DNA of 59,978 bases, taken from the NCBI GenBank assembly GCA_030753265.1, contig JASMCQ010000008.1, positions 1-59,978 of the forward strand, given 5' to 3'. Below the pieces are notes generated by a model. It saw nothing but the letters and a program-made list of their open reading frames with translations, was not told the origin of the DNA and did not search any database. The position numbers were made by a program, and so were the translations under genes. Below are positions 28,618 to 37,485 of this stretch, piece after piece; the stretch's first letter is position 1; each line of letters begins with the position of its first letter. This DNA comes from Dehalococcoidia bacterium (GTDB lineage Bacteria > Chloroflexota > Dehalococcoidia > UBA3495).

Positions 28618-28902
28618 CGGCACTCCGGCCATTCCTCCCGATTCCCGACCGGTTCAGGCGCCGCCTCTCACCGGGCCAAGTCCCGGCATCGGTTTGCCCT
28701 GTGCTGGCTGGCCCTTCCGCCACCACCCTCCCTGCTCCAACCCGATTCGCCCATGAATCGTGCATCCCAGTGCATATAATCGATGCGTCGCGGCTGCCCG
28801 CCTTCGGAGCGATTTGGCGTCAGCGGAGAAAGTGCCCGTCTCTCCACCTGGTATCCGGCCCCAACTCAATTACCACATCTTGTGCAATTTGTCCTTATTG
28901 CC

Positions 28903-28935
28903 TTGACAAAGGGATAGTCGGGCAGGGGTTATAAT
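28903..28935 (+). promoter_or_regulatory. Possible promoter of dnaE
   Basis: TTGACA (28903-28908) and TATAAT (28930-28935) are both perfect hexamers, but the 21-bp spacer is longer than usual. The dnaE ATG follows at 28955. Confidence 0.4.
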
Positions 28936-28954
28936 ACCCTCTACCGGAGGTCCC

Positions 28955-31900
28955 ATGGCAAACTCAACTCCAGACACCCGCTTTACCCACCTCCACGTCC
29001 ACACCGAATACAGCATGTTGGACGGGATCAGCCGCATCCCGGAATTGGTGGCCCGGACCAAGGAACTGGGTATGGACGCCCTGGCGATTACCGACCACGG
29101 GACCTTCTACGGCGTGGTGGACTTCTATTCGGCGTGCCGGGAAGCGGGGATCAAACCCATAATCGGCTGCGAAGTCTACGTGGCCCACGGCAGCCGGTTG
29201 GACAAACACGGTGGCGAGCGCAGCCCCCACCACCTGGTGCTCCTGGCCCGCGATAACACCGGCTACCACAACCTGATGCGCCTGCTGACCAAGGCACACG
29301 TCGAGGGCTTCCACTACCGGCCTCGCATCGACCGCGAGCTGTTGGAGAGCCACCACGAGGGCCTCATTGCTCTCTCCGGCTGCCCCTCCGCCGAGGTACC
29401 CCGCCTGATCGGCGATGGCAACATGGAAGAGGCCTCCCGCGCCGCCCAATGGTACAAGGACCTGTTCGGCGACGGCTATTTCCTGGAGTTGCAGCGCCAC
29501 CAGCACGTGCCCCGGCTTACGGAGATCAATGAGGGACTGGTAACGCTGAGCCGGGAACTCGATATTCCGTTGGTTGCCACCAACGATTCCCACTACACCC
29601 GGCAGGCCGACGCACCGCTACAGGACGTCTACATTTGCATCCAGACCAACACGACGGTCAACGACGAGCGCCGGCTGCGCATGGAAGACGACTCCTACTA
29701 CATCAAGAGCCCCGAGGAGATGGCCGAACTCTTCCCCGACTTTCCCGAAGCCCTGGAAAACGCCGGGAAGATCGCCGATATGTGCAACGTGGAGCTGGAC
29801 TTCGGTCAGACCCACCTGCCCAAGTACCCCACCCCCGACGGTATGGACGCCGACCGATACCTGGCCAAGCTCTGCTGGGAGGGATTCAAGGGCCGCTACC
29901 CCCGCTCGGCCCCCGAGGCCGAGGAACGGCTGCAATATGAACTGGGAGTTATCGAGCAAACCAAGTTCGCCAATTACTTCCTCGTCGTCTGGGACATCAT
30001 CAACTTCGTCCGGCGCGGCAACATCCTGTACGGTGTCCGGGGCAGCGCCGCCGCCAGCGTGGCCCTCTATTGCCTGGGGATCACCAACGTGGACCCGTTG
30101 GAGTACCGCCTGGTCTTCGAGCGGTTCCTCAACCTGGAACGCAAAGAGATGCCCGACATCGATCTGGACTTTCAGGATGACCGGCGCGACGAGGTGCTCC
30201 ACTACGTCATCGAGCGGTACGGCCGCGACCAGGTAGCCCAGATTATTACCTTCGGCACCTTTGGCGCCAAGGCCGCCCTGCGCGACGTGGGCCGGGCCCT
30301 GGGCATGGCCTACGCCGACGTTGACCAGGTTGCCCGCATGGTTCCCTTCAAGGCCCGCACCCTGGAAGATGCCCTGAGGATCAATCAGGAGCTGCAGGCC
30401 CAGTACGAAACCAACGACGCGGTCCGCCGGCTCGTGGACACAGCCCAGGGACTGGAGGGAATTACCCGCCAGGTCAGCACCCACGCCGCCGGTGTGCTGA
30501 TCGCCGATGAGCCGCTGACGGAGACGGTACCGCTGCAACGCCCGGTTCACGGCGACGACGACAGCCCGGTGCTCATGACCCAGTTTTCCATGGCGCCAGT
30601 CGCCCACCTGGGCCTCCTCAAGATGGACTTCCTGGGACTCACCAACCTGACCATCCTGGACCGGGCCATCAAGCTGCTGGACCTAACCCAGGGGATTCGC
30701 ATCGACCTGGACCGCCTTCCCCTAGACGATGGTCCCACCTTTGAGCTGCTCTCCTCGGGAAACACCACCGACCTGTTCCAACTCGAAAGCACCGGGATGC
30801 AGCGGTACATCAAGGAGCTGAAGCCTTCGAGCCTGGGCGACATCGCGGCCATGATCGCCCTCTACCGGCCCGGTCCCATGGAGCATATTGATACCTTCAT
30901 CGACTCCAAGTTCGGCCGCACTCCGATAACCTACCCCCACCCCAGCCTCAAGGAGTTGCTGGACGAGACCTACGGCATAATCGTCTACCAGGACCAGGTG
31001 TTGCTGATACTCCAGCAGTTCGCCGGATACTCCCTGGGCGCCGCCGACATAGTCCGCAAGGCCATGGGCAAGAAGATAGCCTCCCTCATGGCCCAGGAGC
31101 GCGACCGGTTCGTCGCGGGCGCCGAGGCCAAGGGGTACGACGCCAAACAGGCGTTGGACATATTTGACCTCATCGAGCCCTTCGCCGGGTATGCTTTCAA
31201 CAAGTCTCACAGCGTGAGTTACGCCCTGATCTCCTATTGGACGGCTTACTTCAAAGCCCACTATCCTCTGGAATACATGGGCTCGGTCCTCAACGCTCGC
31301 ATGGACCACCCCGACAAGATGATCAGCTGCATCAACGAGTGCTTCCGCCTCGGCATACCGGTCCTGCTTCCAGACATCAACAAGTCCGAGGAGTTCTACA
31401 CACTCGACCGGGAGAGCGGCCCCACCACGGGGCTGCGTACCGGCCTGGCCGCCATCAAGACCGTGGGCGAGGCGGCTGTACGGCCCGTGGTGGAAGAACG
31501 AAAACTGAACGGCCCCTATCAGTCCATCGACGACTTTTGCCGCCGCGCCGGCTCGAAAGGCCTCAACCGGCGCACGCTGGAAAGCCTGGTACGGGCCGGC
31601 GCTTTCGACTGCCTCGGGCCCCGGGGGGCTATTTTGAACGCCGTCGACCAGATCATCGCCACCGCTCAGCTTGAAGCACGGACCCGCAACTCCGGCCAGA
31701 CCAGCTTGTTCGGCGGCCAGGACGGCCAGCCAGCGCTGAGCCAGGTTCCGGGCATCTCCATCGGCATCTCCGATGTACCGATCGAGCAGAAGGCGGCCTG
31801 GGAGAGAGAGCTGTTGGGATTGCCCCTGTCCCACAACCCCGTCTGGGAGTTAGCCTCCATTGACGCCGGCGATGCTATCAACTCCCTGGCCCAACTGGAC

Positions 31901-32557
31901 GAAGGGATGCAGGGGCAGACCCTGTCGCTCCTGGGCCATGTTTCAGCCTTGACCGAGCGGTACACCAAAGAGCAAAAACGGTTCATGGTGGTCACGCTGG
32001 ACCTGCTGGGCGGCCCGTTTGAGGTGATCGTCTGGCCCGACGTGCTGGAGCGCACTCAACAAGTGTGGCAGGAAGGGAAGGTGGTGCGGGTCACCGGCAA
32101 GTTGCGGCTCCGGGCAGACCAGTTTTCTCTGGCCTGCGACCGCGTACAGGAGTACTCCGCCAAAGAGCCTGCGTCAACCAACGGCTCCGGGCCGCCTTCT
32201 CAGAACGGCGGCAAGCCCGCCCGCTCAAACGGCGCCCGGCAGGCCCGTGTCCCGAAACCCAGGACCGCGGAATCCGCCGCCGCCAACGGGGGGCGCTTCC
32301 GGACGGTCTTCGTGGGTGTCACCGAGTCCGAGGATCCCACCGGGGACGCGCATCTGCTGCGGGAAGTCGTCCGGGTCCTCCTGGAATACCCAGGCAAAGA
32401 CCGGGTGAATCTGAACATCAATACCGGCGGCCGCAGGGTGTTGATGGAGCTGCCGGTAGTCAACACCAGCTACTGCGACAGCCTGCGAGAGCGGTTGGAA
32501 GCTTTGTTGGGGCCCGAAGCGGTTGCCTTCCAGGATAGTACCGGGCCGGTGGAGTAA
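28955..32557 (+). CDS. dnaE: DNA polymerase III subunit alpha
   Basis: A 1200-aa replicative polymerase of the C family. Residues 1-270 form the PHP domain (FTHLHVHTEYSMLDG, ALAITDHGTFYGVVDFYSAC). The polymerase palm carries the catalytic Asp pair in MPDIDLDFQDDRRDEV near residue 400. The fingers and the tandem helix-hairpin-helix region follow (RRAGSKGLNRRTLESLVRAGAFD). An OB-fold domain lies at about 1000-1060 (LSLLGHVSALTERYTKEQKRFMVVTLDLLGG). After a low-complexity Asn/Gly/Pro linker (~1070-1110) there is a C-terminal domain ending ALLGPEAVAF. The start has GGAGG 8 nt upstream. It is full-length for a DnaE1. Confidence 0.97.
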   Translation: MANSTPDTRFTHLHVHTEYSMLDGISRIPELVARTKELGMDALAITDHGTFYGVVDFYSACREAGIKPIIGCEVYVAHGSRLDKHGGERSPHHLVLLARDNTGYHNLMRLLTKAHVEGFHYRPRIDRELLESHHEGLIALSGCPSAEVPRLIGDGNMEEASRAAQWYKDLFGDGYFLELQRHQHVPRLTEINEGLVTLSRELDIPLVATNDSHYTRQADAPLQDVYICIQTNTTVNDERRLRMEDDSYYIKSPEEMAELFPDFPEALENAGKIADMCNVELDFGQTHLPKYPTPDGMDADRYLAKLCWEGFKGRYPRSAPEAEERLQYELGVIEQTKFANYFLVVWDIINFVRRGNILYGVRGSAAASVALYCLGITNVDPLEYRLVFERFLNLERKEMPDIDLDFQDDRRDEVLHYVIERYGRDQVAQIITFGTFGAKAALRDVGRALGMAYADVDQVARMVPFKARTLEDALRINQELQAQYETNDAVRRLVDTAQGLEGITRQVSTHAAGVLIADEPLTETVPLQRPVHGDDDSPVLMTQFSMAPVAHLGLLKMDFLGLTNLTILDRAIKLLDLTQGIRIDLDRLPLDDGPTFELLSSGNTTDLFQLESTGMQRYIKELKPSSLGDIAAMIALYRPGPMEHIDTFIDSKFGRTPITYPHPSLKELLDETYGIIVYQDQVLLILQQFAGYSLGAADIVRKAMGKKIASLMAQERDRFVAGAEAKGYDAKQALDIFDLIEPFAGYAFNKSHSVSYALISYWTAYFKAHYPLEYMGSVLNARMDHPDKMISCINECFRLGIPVLLPDINKSEEFYTLDRESGPTTGLRTGLAAIKTVGEAAVRPVVEERKLNGPYQSIDDFCRRAGSKGLNRRTLESLVRAGAFDCLGPRGAILNAVDQIIATAQLEARTRNSGQTSLFGGQDGQPALSQVPGISIGISDVPIEQKAAWERELLGLPLSHNPVWELASIDAGDAINSLAQLDEGMQGQTLSLLGHVSALTERYTKEQKRFMVVTLDLLGGPFEVIVWPDVLERTQQVWQEGKVVRVTGKLRLRADQFSLACDRVQEYSAKEPASTNGSGPPSQNGGKPARSNGARQARVPKPRTAESAAANGGRFRTVFVGVTESEDPTGDAHLLREVVRVLLEYPGKDRVNLNINTGGRRVLMELPVVNTSYCDSLRERLEALLGPEAVAFQDSTGPVE

Positions 32558-33304
32558 CCCCCACCCCTCGGGACCCTGCTCGCCGCCGCTGCCCCGGCCC
32601 GCAATTATCTCCCACCGGCAATGAACCTGCCTGCGACCCAAGGGTCGGCGGATGACTGCAACAAAGCCCGGCCGGTCGTCCAGGCCGTGGCCAGACGGCC
32701 TGCAGCCGGTGGGAGCCAGTGCTTCCATACAACAACTGGTCATTTATGCCGTAATCCGGCTTGGCTCCTCTTAAGACCAACCCGGATGTGGCGTCCGGGG
32801 CCGGTTCCCAGACTTTATTGTGGCCTCACGCGCTTTCGCGCAGTTGACGGCTATGATAGGGGCTGCTAAACTCCCTGCGCCTAGAGCCCGCTCATTGGGG
32901 GAGTGCCCAACCAAGGATTGCGGCTATCGCCAGAGTGGTAGACGCGCCTTCCCTGGCAGAGGTAATCGAGTGAAAACATCCAGCCTTCATCCGCTACCGG
33001 GTCTAGCAAGTAGGGCAGACGACCGCCGCATCTTAGGGGTACTGTCGTCGCCTGTTGCATGCTGTCCGTCCTGGTGCCAGCACGCCGTCCCCTGCGAACC
33101 ATAGCTCCCTCCCCCTTCTCTGCGTTTTCCCGGCTTGATACCGGGCCCGTCCGCAAACTCCCAGGTTTCAACGACCCTCAGGCACATCGCAATCATTCTA
33201 TCTATTGGATTTATCTGCGCGAGTGACCATGAGCCTTGGCACCGCTATAGCGTAGTTATTCCCGAGCTAGACGCTCGGGTTCTTATTCAAACGGAGGCAA
33301 CCAC
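32558..33304. other. Intergenic region; hairpin leader near its end
   Basis: About 750 bp with no convincing gene. Near the end, at 33261-33279, a 7-bp hairpin (CCCGAGC / GCTCGGG, loop TAGAC) followed by TTCTTATT stands just before the RBS of a small ORF. It could be a terminator for an upstream transcript or an attenuator in the leader of the phosphonate cluster. Confidence 0.45.
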
Positions 33305-33400
33305 ATGGATCCAACTCAAGCGCCGGAGAAATTAGACGCCGAGCAGGTCAACGAGTTGGCGCCCGTGCCCCCACGCAACTCTCTCTGGTTACCGCGATAA
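33305..33400 (+). CDS. 31-aa small ORF ahead of the phosphonate genes
   Basis: ATG at 33305 with ACGGAGG ending 7 nt upstream, the best ribosome-binding site in this region. The predicted peptide starts MDPTQAPEKLDAEQVNEL and ends APVPPRNSLWLPR: an acidic, helix-prone first half and a Pro/Arg/Trp second half. I recognise no family. It lies 98 nt upstream of PEP mutase on the same strand. It could be a leader peptide controlling the operon, a peptide substrate (its two-part layout is RiPP-like), or chance. Only the RBS and position support it. Confidence 0.5.
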   Translation: MDPTQAPEKLDAEQVNELAPVPPRNSLWLPR

Positions 33401-33498
33401 GACCTCCGCTCCGTTGACCCAAGTGGGACCCGTTCTTTAACACTTTTTCGCCGGCCCGAGCAAGGACCGGTCTTAGAAACTTACGAGGTGAACTTGTT

Positions 33499-34584
33499 AT
33501 GGCGTTCGCGAATGCAATCACGCCAGGGGAACGGCTTCAGGCGCTCAAGAAGTGTATCGCCCGCCAGGGCTTCGCCCGCATAATGGAGGCTCACAACGGT
33601 CTCAGCGGCATCATTGCTGAAACCGTACGAGCCAAGAAGGGCGGCCGGACCATCGAATACGACGGCCTTTGGGAAAGCAGCCTGACCGACTCCGCCAGCA
33701 AAGGGATGCCCGATTGTTCCATCGTCGGCTTCGATTCCCGCACCCAAACCGTTGACCAGATCCTCAACGTGACCAACAAGCCCATCCTCGTGGACGGCGA
33801 CACCGGGGGGGAACCCGCCCAGTTCGAGTATCTGGTGAGGCAACTGGAACGCCTGGGCGTGTCGGCGGTGATCATCGAGGACAAGGTCTACCCCAAGCGA
33901 AACAGCCTGGACGCATCCGCCTGCCAAAACCTGGAAGACCCCCGGATTTTCGCCGGAAAGATCGCGGCCGGCAAAGACGTGAAAGTCACCGATGACTTCA
34001 TGATCGTGGCCCGCCTGGAAAGCTTGATCGCCGGGGCGGGCCTGGAGGACGCCCTGTACCGGGCCGAATGCTATATCCGCGCCGGGGCCGACGGGATCAT
34101 GATTCACTCGAATAACCGGGACCCCGCCGAAGTGCTCGCCTTCGCCGAAGCCTACGGCCCCCTCTGCGAGGGGCTGGGGAGACGCCCAGCCCTGGTGTGC
34201 GTGCCGACTACCTACAACACCATCTCCGATCAGGAGTTGGTAGCCAGAGGATTCAACGTCATCATCCATGCTAATCACCTCCTGCGCGCCGCCTACCGGG
34301 CCATGTGCGAGGTTGCCCTCAATATCCTGGAGACCGGCAGCAGCCATGAGGCAGACTCCCTCTGTTCACCGGTCCGGGAGATTTTTGACTGTGTGGGCCA
34401 CGACCGCATCACCGAGAAGGACCGGGAGCGCGAGCAGGCCCTTCACCAGACCAGCGGCTCCGGGAGCGTCAAGGGAGACCCGCGGCTGGTCAAGGTGAAA
34501 TATGTTGGGAGGACGACGAGCAAATCAGGCGCACGGGCGAGACTGTCGTCAACATCAAATGGACCGGCCCGAGGCGCCCGATAG
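33499..34584 (+). CDS. pepM: Phosphoenolpyruvate mutase
   Basis: A 361-aa enzyme of the PEP mutase/isocitrate lyase superfamily, which converts phosphoenolpyruvate to phosphonopyruvate, the entry step of almost all phosphonate biosynthesis. The diagnostic motif EDKVYPKRNS is at residues 127-136. VDGDTGG (98-104) is the Mg-binding segment, and IMEAHNGLSGIIAE the early substrate-binding part. The tail from about residue 335 (after DPRLVKVK) turns into a Ser/Arg-rich stretch, while another frame looks more protein-like, so the C-terminus may be frameshifted. It is followed 30 nt later by a two-subunit decarboxylase that pulls the unfavourable equilibrium. Confidence 0.94.
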   Translation: MAFANAITPGERLQALKKCIARQGFARIMEAHNGLSGIIAETVRAKKGGRTIEYDGLWESSLTDSASKGMPDCSIVGFDSRTQTVDQILNVTNKPILVDGDTGGEPAQFEYLVRQLERLGVSAVIIEDKVYPKRNSLDASACQNLEDPRIFAGKIAAGKDVKVTDDFMIVARLESLIAGAGLEDALYRAECYIRAGADGIMIHSNNRDPAEVLAFAEAYGPLCEGLGRRPALVCVPTTYNTISDQELVARGFNVIIHANHLLRAAYRAMCEVALNILETGSSHEADSLCSPVREIFDCVGHDRITEKDREREQALHQTSGSGSVKGDPRLVKVKYVGRTTSKSGARARLSSTSNGPARGAR

Positions 34585-34614
34585 CATGATCGACGAACTT
34601 ACGATGGCCCGCCA

Positions 34615-35109
34615 ATGAAAGCGCAAGCCTTCTGGGAGGTCCTGAAACAACGCGGCCTGACCTTTTTTTCCGGCGTACCGGATTCCACCTTTCATGAAGT
34701 GTATAACGCCATGGCCGGCGTTCCGGAGATCCGTTACGTCCCGGCCGTGCGGGAGGACGTGGCCCTTGGCGTCGCCAGCGCCGCTTACTTCTCCGGGCAG
34801 TTGGGGGGCGTGATCTTGCAGAACTCGGGAATCGGTAACCTCGTCAACCCTTTGACCTCCTTCAGCCTGATGTACAAGATCCCAGTGCTCCTCCTGATTG
34901 GCTGGCGCGGGTACGGGGGACCGCCCAACGACGCTCCGGAGCACTGGATCATGGGAGTCAAAACACCGGAGATATTGGACCTTCTGGGAATCCCCTACGA
35001 AATACTGGAACCGGACAATATGGAGCCCGCCCTGGACCGGCTGCTGACGAATATCAGGGAACAATCGGTGCCGGGGGCGCTGTTGGTCCGCGCGGGGATG
35101 GTAGATTGA
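34615..35109 (+). CDS. Phosphonopyruvate decarboxylase, N-terminal (Pyr) subunit
   Basis: A 164-aa protein equivalent to the N-terminal thiamine-pyrophosphate Pyr domain: FFSGVPDSTFHEVYNAM, then REDVALGVASAAYFSG with the conserved Glu-type contact, LQNSGIGNLVNPLTSF and VLLLIGWRGYGGPPNDAPEHWIMG. In one-chain phosphonopyruvate decarboxylases this domain is fused to the PP domain. Here they are separate genes as in ComD/ComE sulfopyruvate decarboxylase. The neighbouring PEP mutase favours phosphonopyruvate as substrate, giving phosphonoacetaldehyde. Its TGA overlaps the next start. Confidence 0.9.
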   Translation: MKAQAFWEVLKQRGLTFFSGVPDSTFHEVYNAMAGVPEIRYVPAVREDVALGVASAAYFSGQLGGVILQNSGIGNLVNPLTSFSLMYKIPVLLLIGWRGYGGPPNDAPEHWIMGVKTPEILDLLGIPYEILEPDNMEPALDRLLTNIREQSVPGALLVRAGMVD

Positions 35110-35678
35110 TTCCTCGATACCTGGCAATCGAGAAGGTCCTGGAACACGTTCAGCCCGCCGACCTAGTCCTGAGCACCACGGGAATGATCTCCCGGGAGGT
35201 GTTCGTGTCCGGCGACCGGGCCGGGAATTTCTACATGCTCGGGTCCATGGGCCTCCTGTCCTCTTTCGGACTGGGGCTGGCGCTCTTCAACCCGGAGCAG
35301 CGCGTCTTCGTGCTGGAAGGTGACGGCAGCGCCCTCATGAGCCTCGGTGCTGTGCCCCTTATCGGCTCCGAGGGCCCCGGCAACTTGATCCACATCATCC
35401 TGGACAACGAAGCCTACGAGTCCACCGGAGGGCAGCCGTCCATCAGTTCCGGGTTCGACCTGACCCGGGTGGCCGAGGGCGCCGGGTACCGCACCGTAGC
35501 CCGGACCGGCGATGTGGAAGGGCTTCAGAGCGCCCTCTTGGAGTGCGCCCGCGGTCCCGGCCCTCACCTGATTCTGGTCAAGGCCGGAATCGTCCCGGTC
35601 AAAGGTATTCCCCGGGTTTCGCACTCGCCCACGGACATCCGGGACCGGTTCAACAGCAGCGTTCACGCGGGGGAATGA
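35106..35678 (+). CDS. Phosphonopyruvate decarboxylase, C-terminal (PP) subunit
   Basis: A 190-aa TPP-binding subunit with a TTG start at 35106 overlapping the stop of the preceding subunit. The ThDP/Mg motif is GDGSALMSLGAVPLIG ... IILDNEAYESTGGQPS, and the middle carries FYMLGSMGLLSSFGLGLALF. With the upstream subunit it would form the active site at their interface and release CO2 from phosphonopyruvate. The stop codon overlaps the aminotransferase ATG as ATGA, so at least three genes of the cluster are translationally coupled. Confidence 0.9.
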   Translation: MIPRYLAIEKVLEHVQPADLVLSTTGMISREVFVSGDRAGNFYMLGSMGLLSSFGLGLALFNPEQRVFVLEGDGSALMSLGAVPLIGSEGPGNLIHIILDNEAYESTGGQPSISSGFDLTRVAEGAGYRTVARTGDVEGLQSALLECARGPGPHLILVKAGIVPVKGIPRVSHSPTDIRDRFNSSVHAGE

Positions 35679-36751
35679 AAGAGATGCTGATACTGTCACC
35701 AGGGCCGGCAAACATCTCGGAGCGCGTGCGCCAGGCCCTGACCGCCCCTGACATCGGGCACCGGGAGGAGGAGTTCACCTCCCTCCTCCGGGAGACCCGT
35801 TCCCTGCTTCTGGATATCTGCGGCGCCCCCGAGGGCTACTCCTGCGCCACCCTCAGCGGGTCGGGCACGACGGGCATCGAGGCCACCATCACCTCCCTGA
35901 GCGCCTCCAGCGGCGTGCTCATCTTTTCCAACGGGGTCTACGGCGAGCGGGCGGCCCAGATCGCACAGGTGTTCGGCATTCCCCACACCCTGGAAAAGCT
36001 GGAATGGACCCAACCCCTCCCGCTGGGCCGGGTGGAGGAGTTGGTCCGGACTACCCCCCATGATTCGGTCTATTTGATACACCACGAGACCACCACCGGC
36101 ATCCTCAACCCCCTGCGTCAGGTGGCGGAGATCGCGAAAAGCAATCACAAATGGGTACTGGCGGACACGGTGAGCAGCGTGGGAGGTGAGGAGTTAGACC
36201 TACCGGGTTGGGGCGTGGACCTGGTCCTAGGCTCTGCCAACAAGTGCCTCCGGGGAGTCCCCGGGGTATCGTTTGTCGTCCTCTCCAACCAACTCCTAGA
36301 AGCCTGGTCCCAGCGGCGCCAGGTGACCTTCTCCACCGACCTGGTCAGCACCATGAGCAAGGAGGAGGACGGCGAGACCCCGTTCACGCCGCCGGTTCAA
36401 ACCATGTACGCCCTACGTGAGGCAGCCAGGGAGTTGTTGGAAGAGGGGGTGGAGAACCGGATCGCCCACTACCGGGGCATCGCGACAACCCTGCGCGACG
36501 GCTTGACGTCTCTGGAGCTGGACTTCCTGGTCCCCCGCGAGCACCTGTCCAACACCATGACCACGGTGATGCTGCCCGAGGGCTGGTCCTACCCGGAGCT
36601 GCACGCTCCCCTCAAGGAGCGGGGATACGCCATATACAAGTCTCAGGGGCACCTGAGCCAGACCACCTTCCGCCTCGGTACGGTCGGCCTCATGAGTCAA
36701 GAGGATATACGCGGATTTCTAACCGCCCTGCAGCAAGTGCTGGGCCGGTAA
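35675..36751 (+). CDS. 2-aminoethylphosphonate-type aminotransferase
   Basis: A 358-aa fold-type I PLP aminotransferase of the class V/PhnW group, starting MKEMLILSPGPANISERVRQAL. The typical landmarks are LSGSGTTGIEATITSL, the PLP-contacting VLADTVSSVGGEELDL and the Schiff-base lysine in GSANKCLRGVPGVSFV. In a cluster with PEP mutase and phosphonopyruvate decarboxylase it would convert phosphonoacetaldehyde to 2-aminoethylphosphonate, the reverse of the catabolic PhnW reaction. The ATG at 35675 overlaps the stop of the decarboxylase subunit, so I set aside the longer open frame. Confidence 0.91.
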   Translation: MKEMLILSPGPANISERVRQALTAPDIGHREEEFTSLLRETRSLLLDICGAPEGYSCATLSGSGTTGIEATITSLSASSGVLIFSNGVYGERAAQIAQVFGIPHTLEKLEWTQPLPLGRVEELVRTTPHDSVYLIHHETTTGILNPLRQVAEIAKSNHKWVLADTVSSVGGEELDLPGWGVDLVLGSANKCLRGVPGVSFVVLSNQLLEAWSQRRQVTFSTDLVSTMSKEEDGETPFTPPVQTMYALREAARELLEEGVENRIAHYRGIATTLRDGLTSLELDFLVPREHLSNTMTTVMLPEGWSYPELHAPLKERGYAIYKSQGHLSQTTFRLGTVGLMSQEDIRGFLTALQQVLGR

Positions 36752-36769
36752 CGAACGAAGGGGGCAATG

Positions 36770-37396
36770 ATGCCCGAGGAAAACAAGGTCCAGTGGGTGT
36801 ACTCTTCGCGGAACAACCAGGAGCTGGAGGAGCGGTACGACCAGTGGGCGTCGGGATACGAAGCCGACCTCACCAGGGACTTCGACTACCTAGGCCCCCC
36901 GAGGGCCGCTGAAGTCCTTTCCCGCCACGTGCCCAAGGATGCCCGCATCCTGGACGCCGGGGCCGGCACCGGCCTGGTGGGTCAGGTCTTGGCCGGACTC
37001 GGATACGGCAACCTGACCGCCGTGGACCTCTCACAGGGCATGCTGGAGGAGTCCCGCGGCAAGAACGTGTACCGGGAATTGCACCAGATGGTCATGGGGG
37101 AGCCTCTGGACTTTCCCAGCGGCGCCTTCGACGCGGCAATAAGCGTGGGGGTGCTGACCGTAGGCCACGCCCCGGCCAACTCCCTGGACGAACTGGTGCG
37201 GGTGACCAAACAAGGGGGGCACATCGTCTTCACCCTGAGGCCCGACGTGTATGAAACCGGCGGCTTCAAAGAGAAGCACGCCGCGCTGGAAGCTGAAGGC
37301 AAATGGCGGCACGTCGAGACCACCGAGCAGTTTCAAACCCTGCCCAAGGGCGAGCCCGACGTCTACCACCAGGTATGGGTATATCGGGTAATGTAG
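36770..37396 (+). CDS. SAM-dependent methyltransferase of the phosphonate cluster
   Basis: A 208-aa class I methyltransferase. The SAM-binding motif I is ILDAGAGTGLVGQVL, followed by acidic motif II in LTAVDLSQGML and motif III-like FDAAISVGVLTVGH. Of two adjacent ATGs I use 36770, because AAGGGGG is then 5 nt away. It is 18 nt after the aminotransferase stop and probably the last gene of the operon. It may modify the phosphonate product, for example N-methylation of 2-aminoethylphosphonate, but the acceptor is unknown. Confidence 0.85.
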   Translation: MPEENKVQWVYSSRNNQELEERYDQWASGYEADLTRDFDYLGPPRAAEVLSRHVPKDARILDAGAGTGLVGQVLAGLGYGNLTAVDLSQGMLEESRGKNVYRELHQMVMGEPLDFPSGAFDAAISVGVLTVGHAPANSLDELVRVTKQGGHIVFTLRPDVYETGGFKEKHAALEAEGKWRHVETTEQFQTLPKGEPDVYHQVWVYRVM

Positions 37397-37438
37397 GCTG
37401 GGTATTTGCCCCTGAGCCGGTTCTTCAAGATGGGTTTC

Positions 37439-37470
37439 AGGGGACCCTCTCTTGCCAGAAAGAGTCCCCT
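37439..37470. terminator. Hairpin between convergent genes
   Basis: AGGGGAC (37439-37445) pairs with GTCCCCT (37464-37470) and an inner CTCTT/AAAGAG pair extends the stem. It lies between the 3' ends of the phosphonate operon and the alpha/beta hydrolase and could end both transcripts. There is no long T-run. Confidence 0.5.
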
Positions 37471-37485
37471 TGACCGTACCCGGCG

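Noticed and set aside
32915..32990. tRNA-Leu-like stretch (AGAGTGGTAGACGCGCC)
   Set aside because: Only a D-arm-like piece is present; no acceptor stem, proper anticodon loop or T arm could be folded.
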